Part shown: positions 28,183 through 36,425 of the stretch, piece by piece
Layout of the letters: every line of letters starts with the position of its first letter
Numbering within the stretch: position 1 is the first letter of the stretch
NCBI GenBank assembly: GCA_016721565.1
Contig: JADKHW010000014.1
Coordinates: 1 to 64,000, forward strand
Reading direction: 5' to 3'
Length of the DNA: 64,000 nt
Source: a bacterium
GTDB lineage: Bacteria; Electryoneota; RPQS01
Notes under the pieces: model-generated
Told to the model about the DNA's origin: nothing
Databases searched by the model: none
Seen by the model: only the letters and a program-made list of their open reading frames with translations
Program-made: the position numbers and the translations under genes

Positions 28183-29814
28183 ATGTTTCAAAATTTGTCA
28201 TTAAAGACTAAACTCATTGGTTCGTTTAGTGTTGTAGCCACGATCTTGGCCATCGTGGCATGGGTTGGGTTATCCAGCGTAACCAAAGTTGATACCTATT
28301 TGTCAGACATCGGTCACCGCTTGATTCCAAGCGCGGATGCAATTATGGAGTGTTCGCAGAGCGTTACCCAAGTGCGTATGCTTTCGCGTCAAATCATGGA
28401 CCCGCAACTGTCCAAGGAAAGGCAGCGCGAATATCCGCAGATGAGCGAGAAGGCGTGGCAGAAGATTGACGGCTGTTTTAAGGAATACGAAGCACTTGAA
28501 CACTCCGACGAAGCTTGGGCGGCGTTCAAAGAGTTCAAGGTTAAGTTTGAAGCGTGGAAGCAAGGTTTTACACGTTTCGATCAAAAGGCCGATGCATACA
28601 TCAACAGCAACGACCCAAACCTCTCTGCAACACTGCTCAGCGAAATGCACGATATTCTTGAAGGGGAGATGCTTGAATCTGCGCGTGCTTCTGTAAGTGC
28701 GTTGACTAAAATGGAAGAAGTTACAAGTCAATCGACTGATAGCAAAATGAAAGAGGCTGAGGAGACTTCTAAGAGTGGCAGGACAATGGCAACCATATTT
28801 GGTATCAGCGGCATCCTTGCAGCTCTGGCCTTTGGTATTTTCCTGAGCTTAAACATATCGCGGAATCTGAATCGTATCGTGATGTCTGCGAGTGAAGGCG
28901 CCAGCCAAATCGCGTCGGCGGCAGGCCAAGTGTCTTCATCTGCACAGGGTGTCGCTGAAGGCTCGCAGGAGCAAGCGGCCTCGATTGAGGAGACCAGTTC
29001 TGCGGTGGAAGAACTCACGGCCATGACCAAGCAAAACACTTCAAATGCGAAGCAAGCTTCGATGTTGGCAGGTGAAGCGCGCGCATCAATGGCAAAGTCC
29101 GCCGAAGGCGCGAATGCAATGGATACGGCTATGCGCGATATCAAGGGCGCTTCGGATCAGACTGCGAAGATCGTCAAGACGATTGACGAGATCGCGTTCC
29201 AGACTAATTTACTTGCACTCAATGCCGCTGTAGAAGCCGCGCGCGCAGGTGAAGCTGGCAAGGGTTTCGCCGTCGTCGCGGAGGAAGTTCGCAATCTTGC
29301 CATGCGTGCCGCTGAAGCTGCAAAGACTACCAATTCGTTGATTGAAGAGAACTCCGTACGTGTTAACGGCGGTGTACAAATTATTGACGGTCTCAAAACA
29401 ACTCTTCAGCAAACTGTATCATCGGCTGAAAAGGTTACGAGCCTGGCCAATGAAGTTGCGGCGGCATCTGATGAACAGTCAAGCGGTCTTGAACAGATTA
29501 ATACTGCGATTGCTCAGATGAATCAAGCCACGCAAGCGAATGCTGCCAATGCAGAAGAGGCGGCTGCGGCATCTGAAGAAGCTTCGGGTCAAGCGGAAAG
29601 TTTGCGCGATCTGGTTGAAGAGCTGAAACAGATTGTCAACGGCGGTCATGCGGCTCAATACGGTAACAGCACCTACAATGAACCACGCAGGCCGAAAATG
29701 ACGCTACAGAAGCCAAAGGCAAAATCGAATACGTCAGCGTCGAAGTTCAAGAAGGCTACGTCGATTGCCGAAAGTTCTATCCCCTTCAATGAAGATGATA
29801 TGAACAGCTTCTAA
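28183..29814 (+). CDS. Methyl-accepting chemotaxis protein (no clear HAMP)
   Basis: 543 residues. Topology: TM1 at about 11-30 (LIGSFSVVATILAIVAWVGL), a helical periplasmic sensor (four-helix-bundle type) to about 195, TM2 at about 200-220 (IFGISGILAALAFGIFLSLN), then the signalling domain with heptads and the hairpin tip DEIAFQTNLLALNAAVEAAR plus GEAGKGFAVVAEEVRNLAMR. It ends SIPFNEDDMNSF, without a CheR pentapeptide. No standard HAMP module is obvious between TM2 and the coiled coil. Start at ATG 28183; the upstream frame is not protein-like. Probably co-transcribed with cheW. Ligand unknown. Confidence 0.93.
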   Translation: MFQNLSLKTKLIGSFSVVATILAIVAWVGLSSVTKVDTYLSDIGHRLIPSADAIMECSQSVTQVRMLSRQIMDPQLSKERQREYPQMSEKAWQKIDGCFKEYEALEHSDEAWAAFKEFKVKFEAWKQGFTRFDQKADAYINSNDPNLSATLLSEMHDILEGEMLESARASVSALTKMEEVTSQSTDSKMKEAEETSKSGRTMATIFGISGILAALAFGIFLSLNISRNLNRIVMSASEGASQIASAAGQVSSSAQGVAEGSQEQAASIEETSSAVEELTAMTKQNTSNAKQASMLAGEARASMAKSAEGANAMDTAMRDIKGASDQTAKIVKTIDEIAFQTNLLALNAAVEAARAGEAGKGFAVVAEEVRNLAMRAAEAAKTTNSLIEENSVRVNGGVQIIDGLKTTLQQTVSSAEKVTSLANEVAAASDEQSSGLEQINTAIAQMNQATQANAANAEEAAAASEEASGQAESLRDLVEELKQIVNGGHAAQYGNSTYNEPRRPKMTLQKPKAKSNTSASKFKKATSIAESSIPFNEDDMNSF

Positions 29815-29843
29815 TTGGAATCTTACGTGCGGGGGAACGTCAA

Positions 29844-29870
29844 GCGGCCCATCTATACTGGATGGGCCGC
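29844..29870 (+). terminator. Terminator of the cheW/chemoreceptor pair (GCGGCCC family)
   Basis: GCGGCCCATC / GATGGGCCGC stem with a 7-base loop, then TTATGCC. Same GCGGCCC core as 27183 and 31850. Confidence 0.8.
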
Positions 29871-29952
29871 TTATGCCAATAATAGATTGAGTTCAACGAG
29901 TTACAAATAATCCTGTTTTAGTGGCATCAAACCACAACTGAGGAGAACGCAA

Positions 29953-31812
29953 ATGGTCCGATATATGAGGACAACAATTTCTTGCGCTTTACTATGTTTG
30001 TTCTGGCTGTCGGTTAACACAATTTACGCCGAGAACAAACCTGAATCAACAACATCTCCGACCGCGATAAAGCAACAGATTAGTCAGTCAGAGAAGGCGC
30101 TGGTTGATCTTGAACAGCTTGTGCAGCAGTGCGGCGATTGTTCCGAAGAGGTTCGTATTGCCGGAAGTCTTACCGAACTTCGAGGGTATATCGCCTTTCT
30201 GAAGGTGCGGCTTGATTCCATTAAGAGCGAAATCACGCTTAAGGAGCAAATAGCCGCCGCCGCAAAGGCCGCTAAAGAGGCAGAAAAGCTAGCGGCGGAA
30301 AAGGCTGCTGCCGCTCCCGTAGCCGTGGTTGCGGCTGAGGCTGCACAACCTGTGACTGCACCGGTGGAAACGCCTGCGGTTGCACCAACGGCGCAACAGA
30401 CGACATTAGCTGAAATTGAGAATGGCTATTTAGAGCTTGATCGTAAGATGCAACTCTTCAAGCTGCAATCTCAAAAGGATCCGGTAATGGCGACCGACCA
30501 GAAATCGTTTGAGAGTCGTTTAGATGATATGTACCTCACGCTGATCGATATTCGCAATCGGCTGAATGAAACCGGACCAAGCAAACTCGCCATCACCACT
30601 CCGGGTGTGGATGATGTGACGTTGGTCGCTTCACGCAGCGGTACGTTTGCACCGCATCCTAAAGAGGCTCCTGCTGAAGTTGCGGCAGCGCCTGTTTCGT
30701 CAACCGCGACTCCCGCGCAAGCGCCTGCAAAGCCCTTGAATTTGTCTGATCTCAATTATAAGATTGAGGGTAGAGGATTCTTTGCCTATCGACATGATGC
30801 GACCAAAGGCGAGGGCCAGGCCAACGAGTTTGAGATGGCGCGCATGAACTTCGGTATCAGATATTTTGCGTCTGACGACCTGATGCTCCGCTACGTGACC
30901 GATATCGCGCGCGAAAGCGGCACCGGCAAAATTGACGCGCAAGCGCAGTTAGCTTATGTAGATTGGAAAATGGACAAGCACTTCAATTTGTTGACGGGCC
31001 TTTTGCTCACCAACAATTGGGCGCAAACGGAAGTAACTTGGGGCTATCGCTCCATTTTGTGGAGTCCGATGGAAGCCTTTGGCGATTACTGGGGCGCATG
31101 GAACAAGAAATACACGACATATCTTGAAGCATGGGCGCAGGCTGATCCCACGAAAGCCGGACTCTTGAGCAATCAAATTACTGCCTCAAGGTCGAAGATG
31201 GGCGCTGCGGCGGACATGGCCGTCGGTGTAAGTTACAAGCCCGTGAAATCTGCATTCGTGAATTTCCAAATTCGCAACGGTAGCGGCTACAAATCTGCGG
31301 AAAACGACATGTTCAAGAACTTCCAATTGATGGTTGGAAAATCTTTTATGAACAATGCGGTGAACGTCTCTGCGTTCACGGAACTTGAACCTTATCGCGG
31401 GGTGGATGAGAACGGTGACTCGAAAGGCTTCGTGAATGTCGCGTGGGATATGTCCGCGTCTTACACAGACGTTAATAAATTCACCGTCGGCACAAGTGTC
31501 AATTCCAAGACCATCGCCAGCACTGCGAGCATTACAGGTACGTGCATATCGGGTTTCGCTCACGGCTTCATTAAGGCTAACAAGCTGAAAGCGATTGCTC
31601 GTTACGACGTTTACAACACGGGTTTCAATGATGCGCCGGTGCGGCCCGGTGATGAAGCATTCCAGAGCAACGGAACCCGCATGGTCATCGGACTTGATTA
31701 TCTTGCGCACAAGAACTTCAGCATCATTCCGAACTTGCAAGTTGTCAATTACGAAGATTCTGACCTTGAACCGGTCAAATCAGCTTACGTGCACATGGCG
31801 TTCAAGTGGTAG
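29953..31812 (+). CDS. Porin-like outer-membrane protein with N-terminal coiled coil
   Basis: 619 residues after a GAGGAG site. Signal peptide (TTISCALLCLFWLSVNTIYA), then a helical, Ala/Glu/Lys-rich coiled coil (ALVDLEQLVQQCGDCSEEVR, AAAKAAKEAEKLAAEKAAAA) and a Pro/Ala linker. From about residue 265 the sequence reads as an outer-membrane beta-barrel (YKIEGRGFFAYRHDA, EFEMARMNFGIRYFASDDLM, LLTGLLLTNNWAQTEVTWGY) ending in an aromatic residue (SAYVHMAFKW), as expected for barrel insertion. Alternative start 29965. The N-terminal coil may bind peptidoglycan or form a trimer, by analogy with OprB/SLH-type porins. Substrate unknown. Intact. Confidence 0.82.
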   Translation: MVRYMRTTISCALLCLFWLSVNTIYAENKPESTTSPTAIKQQISQSEKALVDLEQLVQQCGDCSEEVRIAGSLTELRGYIAFLKVRLDSIKSEITLKEQIAAAAKAAKEAEKLAAEKAAAAPVAVVAAEAAQPVTAPVETPAVAPTAQQTTLAEIENGYLELDRKMQLFKLQSQKDPVMATDQKSFESRLDDMYLTLIDIRNRLNETGPSKLAITTPGVDDVTLVASRSGTFAPHPKEAPAEVAAAPVSSTATPAQAPAKPLNLSDLNYKIEGRGFFAYRHDATKGEGQANEFEMARMNFGIRYFASDDLMLRYVTDIARESGTGKIDAQAQLAYVDWKMDKHFNLLTGLLLTNNWAQTEVTWGYRSILWSPMEAFGDYWGAWNKKYTTYLEAWAQADPTKAGLLSNQITASRSKMGAAADMAVGVSYKPVKSAFVNFQIRNGSGYKSAENDMFKNFQLMVGKSFMNNAVNVSAFTELEPYRGVDENGDSKGFVNVAWDMSASYTDVNKFTVGTSVNSKTIASTASITGTCISGFAHGFIKANKLKAIARYDVYNTGFNDAPVRPGDEAFQSNGTRMVIGLDYLAHKNFSIIPNLQVVNYEDSDLEPVKSAYVHMAFKW

Positions 31813-31849
31813 GCGACGTGGACGCTAAATAGGTTCCGAAGAAAATGAA

Positions 31850-31874
31850 GCGGCCCGTCCATTGGACGGGCCGC
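31850..31874. terminator. Terminator after the porin-like gene (GCGGCCC family)
   Basis: GCGGCCCGTCCATTGGACGG plus GCCGC, then a T-tract TTTTG. It is almost the same stem as at 27183-27208. Confidence 0.85.
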
Positions 31875-31901
31875 TTTTGTATTCGTGATCTTGCTTGACG
31901 C

Positions 31902-31926
31902 GGGCGGCACGCCTGCCGCCCCTACA
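31902..31926. repeat. REP-like palindrome plus CTACA (copy 3)
   Basis: GGGCGGCA-CGCC-TGCCGCCC followed by CTACA, in the intergenic space after the porin-like gene; same design as the palindromes at 16052 and 16226. Confidence 0.65.
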
Positions 31927-31932
31927 CTGTTC

Positions 31933-32785
31933 TTACTTACATCTCGCTCCGGCGCTTTTGACAAACTCTTCAATTGTGCCGAAGTGGTCTATGGCGTGTT
32001 CGAGAGCGGTGTAGCCTTTCACGCGGCCTACCTTCCATTGCTTTAGGCCTTCCATATCGAGCAGCGGTCTGAGTTCGGGGTCGTCGTAGCTCATGTCCTG
32101 CAAGAGTTCACAGAATCTGGCGATGTCTTTGGTCGGCGCACGGTCCAACACGGTGAAATTGCAATGATCGAAAAACGGCGTGCGCGCGAGCACTTTTGTT
32201 GTGCCCGGTTTCAGCGTGCCTTCTTGTTCAAACAATGCGTAGTTCGCTTCGAGCACGCACGCGGCGTCGGCTTCACCGTTCGCGAGCGCTTTGGCCGCGT
32301 CGCGTTCGCCGCCGATGTGATCGCCGTGCAAGTCCGACCAACACATCAAAGGGAATCATCGTGAAATCCACGTCCGGTTCGAGTCCCGCATTGACGAGTT
32401 CATTCAGTGGAATCAGCGTGGCCTGTGGAGAATCTTTTGCTCCGACGGCCACACGTTTGCCGCGCAGATCGCCGATCTTGTGAATGCCTTCCTCGCGGCG
32501 TACGACAATCACCGACGTCAAATCGCAATCGCTGTCGCGCATCATCACCGCGACCGCGTGACGACCCGTGGCTTTGGCGAGCTGTTCGGATTGAATCCAT
32601 GCGAGCGGAGAATTCCACGCGATGTGGATCATCCCGTCGAAGTGTGCTTCCACTTGCCGCTCGTAGTTCGAAAACAAAACGTAGTCAAAGTCGAGGCCGT
32701 TGCGAATGAAATACTCCTTGAAGCCGTTCCAAATTGTCACGACTTTCGGATCATACGCCACCGCGCCCATCAACAAGGTGCTCAA
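31933..32785 (-). CDS. PhnD-like substrate-binding-fold protein, no signal peptide (one frameshift)
   Basis: About 283 residues. The start is TTG 32785, supported by AAGGAG 6 bases upstream. Fold signature: MGAVAYDPKVVTIWNGFKEY, MIHIAWNSPLAWIQSEQLAK, GIHKIGDLRGKRVAVGAKDS, PQATLIPLNEL, then after one extra base near 32336 HIGGERDAAKALANGEADAA and FFDHCNFTVLDRAP. This is the PhnD/SsuA/NMT1-type periplasmic-binding fold, but there is no leader, so the protein seems cytoplasmic, and no ABC permease or ATPase is nearby. It is 10 bases from the acyl-CoA dehydrogenase-like gene, so the two are probably translated together. Confidence 0.82.
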
Positions 32786-32795
32786 TTGCTTCTCC

Positions 32796-33914
32796 TTAGA
32801 ATAGCGGCAAACCGGTTACGGCCTTGCCGATGAAATCGTACAGCACATCGGTCGTCGGCGCCATCACGCCGCCCGCGCGCGTATCGCGGAAGTAGCGCTC
32901 CACGCCGACGTCTTTACGAAACGCCATGCCGCCGCAAACACGCATCGCGAGATCGAGCACTTCAGTCGCCGCTTCGCCTGCCGCCGCCTTGACTTCCAGC
33001 ACTTTCAGCATCGTGTCGGCGCGACCGGATTCCAATGCATTCAGCGTGTCGTCAAGCAGCAAACGCGCCATATCGGTTTTGATTTGCATGCGCGCGATGT
33101 AGTTGCGAATCGTCGGAAGTTCGGCAAGCGCGGAGCCGGAGTATTCATACTGCGTACCCGCGTGTTTTGCGGTTCGGGCAACTGCGCCTTCCATCAATCC
33201 GATGGCGCAGCTTGCATTCAGCACATTGAACATCGGCAAAACGATGCCCATCATAATGTCGAAGCCTTTGCCGTCTTCGCCGAGCATCGCGGTTTGCGGA
33301 ACATGCACGCCTTCGGCAACGGCGGGTGATGAATCATTACCGCGCAGACCCAAGCCGTTGAACGGTCCTTGAATCTTCATCCCTTGCGCATTCGCGGGTA
33401 CGAGCCAAATTGTGCTCAACCCCTCAGCAGCAAGCGGCCTCGAAGACCACACATACGCCGTGGCTTTCGAGGCCGATGTTATCCAACTCTTTTTTGCATC
33501 GAGCACAACTCCCGTGCCGTTCTTGGTCGCCGTGCTGACGGGAACCCAGAAGTGGCTGCGCGATCCCGCTTCGCTGAATGCGAGCGTTGAAAAGTGTTCA
33601 CCTGTTGCAGCAGCTTTGCGCGTGGCTTGATCTGCAAACGCTTCCAGCACTGCCGTGCCGCAGAAGTGCATTGATACCACCATGCCGGTTGATCCGCATT
33701 CTTGCGATACGCGCCGCACGATTTCACTTGCGCCGCGATGGCCCAGCGCCAAGCCGCCGACTTCTTTTGCGCTCACTGCGCCGAGCAATCCGGCTTTCGC
33801 GAGCGCGTCAACTGATTCGCTGGGAAATCTGCCGAGACTATCTACGTCCGCCGCAAATTGTGCGACGACTTCAGTTGCTACGCGCTCGAGCGCATCCTTC
33901 CAATTCGTACTCAA
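32796..33914 (-). CDS. Acyl-CoA dehydrogenase-like flavoprotein with atypical active-site region
   Basis: Start at TTG 33914 (AAGGAGG upstream), as for its neighbour. Domain order: helical N-terminal (LAKAGLLGAVSAKEVGGLAL), beta FAD domain (FSTLAFSEAGSRSHFWVPVS, LDAKKSWITSASKATAYVWS), C-terminal helical domain (ALAELPTIRNYIARMQIKTD, LDLAMRVCGGMAFRKDVGVE, RYFRDTRAGGVMAPTTDVLY). In canonical members the region after RD(A/S)R has EGT with the catalytic base; here it reads MAPTTD, so the usual acid is not at that place. Perhaps an oxidase or monooxygenase-like member. Intact. Confidence 0.85.
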   Translation of the reverse strand: MSTNWKDALERVATEVVAQFAADVDSLGRFPSESVDALAKAGLLGAVSAKEVGGLALGHRGASEIVRRVSQECGSTGMVVSMHFCGTAVLEAFADQATRKAAATGEHFSTLAFSEAGSRSHFWVPVSTATKNGTGVVLDAKKSWITSASKATAYVWSSRPLAAEGLSTIWLVPANAQGMKIQGPFNGLGLRGNDSSPAVAEGVHVPQTAMLGEDGKGFDIMMGIVLPMFNVLNASCAIGLMEGAVARTAKHAGTQYEYSGSALAELPTIRNYIARMQIKTDMARLLLDDTLNALESGRADTMLKVLEVKAAAGEAATEVLDLAMRVCGGMAFRKDVGVERYFRDTRAGGVMAPTTDVLYDFIGKAVTGLPLF

Positions 33915-33955
33915 ACTTGCCTCCTTGTTGTGCGCAACACTCTGGCGCACGAACA

Positions 33956-33975
33956 AGCAAGCGCTTGCTCCTACA
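33956..33975. repeat. REP-like palindrome plus CCTACA (copy 4)
   Basis: AGCAAGCGCTTGCT followed by CCTACA. It is accompanied by a second palindrome at 33996-34014. Confidence 0.65.
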
Positions 33976-33995
33976 CCGGTGTGTTGTGCCGTTGT

Positions 33996-34014
33996 GGTCC
34001 GGCGCCGCCGGACC
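33996..34014. repeat. Intergenic palindrome
   Basis: GGTCCGGC-GCC-GCCGGACC, a perfect 8-bp stem, 20 bases after the AGCAAGCGCTTGCT element. Confidence 0.65.
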
Positions 34015-34526
34015 TGTTACTGTTTCACCGATGATAGGTCATGTTTTATTCCTTTAATCGAGATTTTCTCATCCTTACTGCTTTCGATCCGATAAACTTC
34101 GCTTCGCTTCGGACGTTGGATGAACTTTTTTGGGACCCAGATATTTACAGCGCCGAGATCATGAAGTGGGCACGGCTCTTGCGATCTGGAGACCAGTTGC
34201 ATGTGCGAACGTCTTGACGAATCTTCACCTGCGTCCAACTCAGTGCAAGGCATGGAAGGTTGATGGAATCCCGAGATGATTGAACATGACGGCATGCCTG
34301 TGCGACGCTGGGATGGGTCATAATTCGAAATCGCTCGCTGATCGGTTTCATCGATGACGACTTTGCAATCGCTTCGCCGCATTGATTCAGGATTCCAGCG
34401 CTATCCTGGCGAACAGATTGCGTTCCAAAACCCTCCGGAATGTCGAAATTGCAAGCTGCAAATACATGCATCGGGGCAACAGGCGCTGTCTCCCCAGTCT
34501 ATCGTGTTTGAGGATGCGGCTTTCTC
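34015..34526. other. Interval without a confident gene
   Basis: About 510 bases. Minus-strand frames remain open for 108 and 121 codons (one ends LGAVNIWVPKKFIQRPKRSE and on to DLSSVKQ), but none has a convincing start, ribosome site or known motif. It could be a degraded gene or intergenic spacer. Confidence 0.4.
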
Positions 34527-34829
34527 TTATTCACCCTCAAACTCCGCGATCTGTGTTACACTGCCCACGGAGTTTTCAAAATACTGTTTGCGAACTTCTT
34601 TGTAACGCGGGTCAGCGAAGAACTCAATTGAATGCTGTTTCGATGGAAACACAATCATGAACACACGATTGATCTCCACGTCGCAGCACTTCTTCAGCAC
34701 TTCCGATATCTTAAAATCATAATCAAACCGGCCGCCGTACTCTTCCAAAATCGGCATCATGTGCTCGCGATAGGTTGCATAGCCGTCCGAGTCCGTGATT
34801 TGCATCGCCATGATGCGCCGGAACTCCAT
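34527..34829 (-). CDS. DUF1330-like small alpha/beta-barrel protein
   Basis: 100 residues: AMQITDSDGYATYREHMMPI, LEEYGGRFDYDFKISEVLK, VFMIVFPSKQHSIEFFADPR, YKEVRKQYFENSVGSVTQIA. The order of the GYATYR, YGGRF, FPS and FF-DPRYK elements matches DUF1330, a dimeric ferredoxin-like-fold family of unknown function. It starts 3 bases after the stop of the O-methyltransferase gene, so they are probably expressed together. A soluble cytoplasmic protein is expected. Confidence 0.8.
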   Translation of the reverse strand: MEFRRIMAMQITDSDGYATYREHMMPILEEYGGRFDYDFKISEVLKKCCDVEINRVFMIVFPSKQHSIEFFADPRYKEVRKQYFENSVGSVTQIAEFEGE

Positions 34830-34832
34830 TAG

Positions 34833-35496
34833 CTATCCTTTGACCAGCATGAACGACATGCCGTCGTAACCCTTCGAGCCGACGGTCTGAATTGCCGTGA
34901 CGGACAAGCCGCGGTTCGCTCTTTACATATTCGTTCATCCGCCGCACGCCTTGCGACATCGGCGAATTGCTGTCGTGGTTTATGACGTCGCCGTCGCGGA
35001 TTACGTTGTCCACTACTATCAGCGTCCCCGGATGTGACATATCGAGCGCGTGCTTCACATAGTGCACGTTGTTCTCTTTGTCCGCATCAATGAAGATCAA
35101 ATCAAAAACAAGTCCCTCTTCCTTTAGATCCGGAAGAATATCAAGCGCCGCACCAACGCGCATGGCGATTTTCATTTCTTGACCTGCGCGCGCAAAGTTC
35201 CTGCGTGCAACTTCGGCATTCGCTTGTTCAACTTCGAGCGTCACAACTTTGCCGTCATCTGGAAGCGCTCGGGCGAACAAAACCGCGCTGTACCCCGCAA
35301 GTGTGCCGATCTCCAGCACATACTTTGCTTTCATCAGCCGCGTGATCATCTGCAAGAACTTGCCTTCAAGCGGTGTCACCTGAATCGCAGGCAACCCAGA
35401 AGCTTCTTGGTCATGTAATATCGCCTCCAACACCGGATCGGAGTCGACGAACAATTCATCAAGATAGTCTTCTACTGATGTCCACAGGTTTTGCAT
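34833..35496 (-). CDS. SAM-dependent O-methyltransferase, family 3-like (one frameshift)
   Basis: About 221 residues. Motif I for SAM binding is VLEIGTLAGYSAVLFARALP, with GKVVTLEVEQANAEVARRNF, DLIFIDADKENNVHYVKHAL and LIVVDNVIRDGDVINHDSNS, the metal/SAM pocket of caffeoyl-CoA-type and bacterial type-3 O-methyltransferases. After one frameshift near 34910 the end reads GLSVTAIQTVGSKGYDGMSF, then MLVKG and the stop at 34833. It begins 1 base after the stop of the upstream exported protein (stop 35498-35500) and is tightly linked to the DUF1330-like gene. Substrate unknown. Confidence 0.86.
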
Positions 35497-35497
35497 A

Positions 35498-36058
35498 CTA
35501 TTCCTTTACCCGCCCCAGACGGAATTGACTTCTTTCGATTTCGCGGCCCGCGTTTTCGTATAGCACTTTCTTTGTCAGCACAACGGAGTCTTGCCGCGAT
35601 GAATCGGGAACGGACATATAGAGCACATACGTAATCTGCGCTTTTTTGTAGTTGTCTGTGCTTGGTCCTTGAAACACAATCGTGGTGCCGTTTTGCGTTT
35701 CGCGCTTGGCCCACACGAACCAACCTTTACCGTCCATCGTGATACGGCGGCCGCCTGATAAAAATGCAATAGGATCCGTAATCACTTCAGGGTTTCCACC
35801 CTCATCCCATATGGTTTTTGTCACGACCAAATTGCTGTCAGACTCCGTCACGTCCCAACTCACATCCGTATTCGTTAGGGTTGAGTCGTCTCTCGTCTCT
35901 AACGACAACATCGTTCCCGACCACTTTCCCACCAGCGGCGCGAAGTCAGATTTCGAAAGCTTGACGTCGTCGGTTTGCGCGATTGCGAGGTGGTTTGTAA
36001 AAATATACAACACGCAAACGAAGAAGAATGAACGTGCGCCTAAGTGCTTTGTCCACAT
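35498..36058 (-). CDS. Exported protein of unknown function
   Basis: 186 residues. Signal peptide (FFFVCVLYIFTNHLAIAQ), then a compact beta-rich domain (FAPLVGKWSGTMLSLETRDD, WFVWAKRETQNGTTIVFQGP, YKKAQITYVLYMSVPDSSRQ). The GKWSG opening is reminiscent of lipocalin-like or DUF1579-type proteins, but no family is assigned. It is followed with a 1-base gap by the O-methyltransferase gene, so it is first in that transcriptional unit. Confidence 0.75.
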   Translation of the reverse strand: MWTKHLGARSFFFVCVLYIFTNHLAIAQTDDVKLSKSDFAPLVGKWSGTMLSLETRDDSTLTNTDVSWDVTESDSNLVVTKTIWDEGGNPEVITDPIAFLSGGRRITMDGKGWFVWAKRETQNGTTIVFQGPSTDNYKKAQITYVLYMSVPDSSRQDSVVLTKKVLYENAGREIERSQFRLGRVKE

Positions 36059-36085
36059 AATTCGCTACCTAATGATTCTCCCGTT

Positions 36086-36370
36086 CTAATACTTGACTTC
36101 TTCTGTCACTTCAACTATGCGCGCTTGTACAGAATCTATTAGCGTACCCTCTACTTGCCCCCATAGCTTTTTGAGTGCATTCAGCATATGCTGTGCTTCA
36201 GTCGCCGTCAAGAATTCAAGCTCGACAATTGCGTAATCAAGTTTATCCGTTGACCGTAGAACTCTATGTCGTTGCGCGCCGTTACGTTTCCTCCCGATGG
36301 GATCGCCATCGAAGGCTTTCTTCCACATCTCGTAGTTGCGTACTGGATGTTCGATTTGCAAGATGAACAT
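36086..36370 (-). CDS. Small conserved hypothetical protein (ABM-type)
   Basis: 94 residues with alternating strand-helix pattern: MFILQIEHPVRNYEMWKKAF, DGDPIGRKRNGAQRHRVLRS, IVELEFLTATEAQHMLNALK, VEGTLIDSVQARIVEVTEEV. The HPVxxYxxWKxAFDxDPxGRKxxG pattern occurs in a common uncharacterised family of dimeric ferredoxin-like barrels. Cytoplasmic. It is the only intact small gene between the exported protein and the larger secreted protein upstream; relation to both unknown. Confidence 0.7.
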   Translation of the reverse strand: MFILQIEHPVRNYEMWKKAFDGDPIGRKRNGAQRHRVLRSTDKLDYAIVELEFLTATEAQHMLNALKKLWGQVEGTLIDSVQARIVEVTEEVKY

Positions 36371-36425
36371 TGGTTCCTCAATCAGAGTTGAATTCTTAAT
36401 CGCTTTGCTTTGGTTATGCCTTTTC

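Noticed and set aside
34015..34526. Possible transposase remnant
   Set aside because: Frames are open for about 110-120 codons, but no zinc-ribbon, DDE or other transposase motif could be confirmed.
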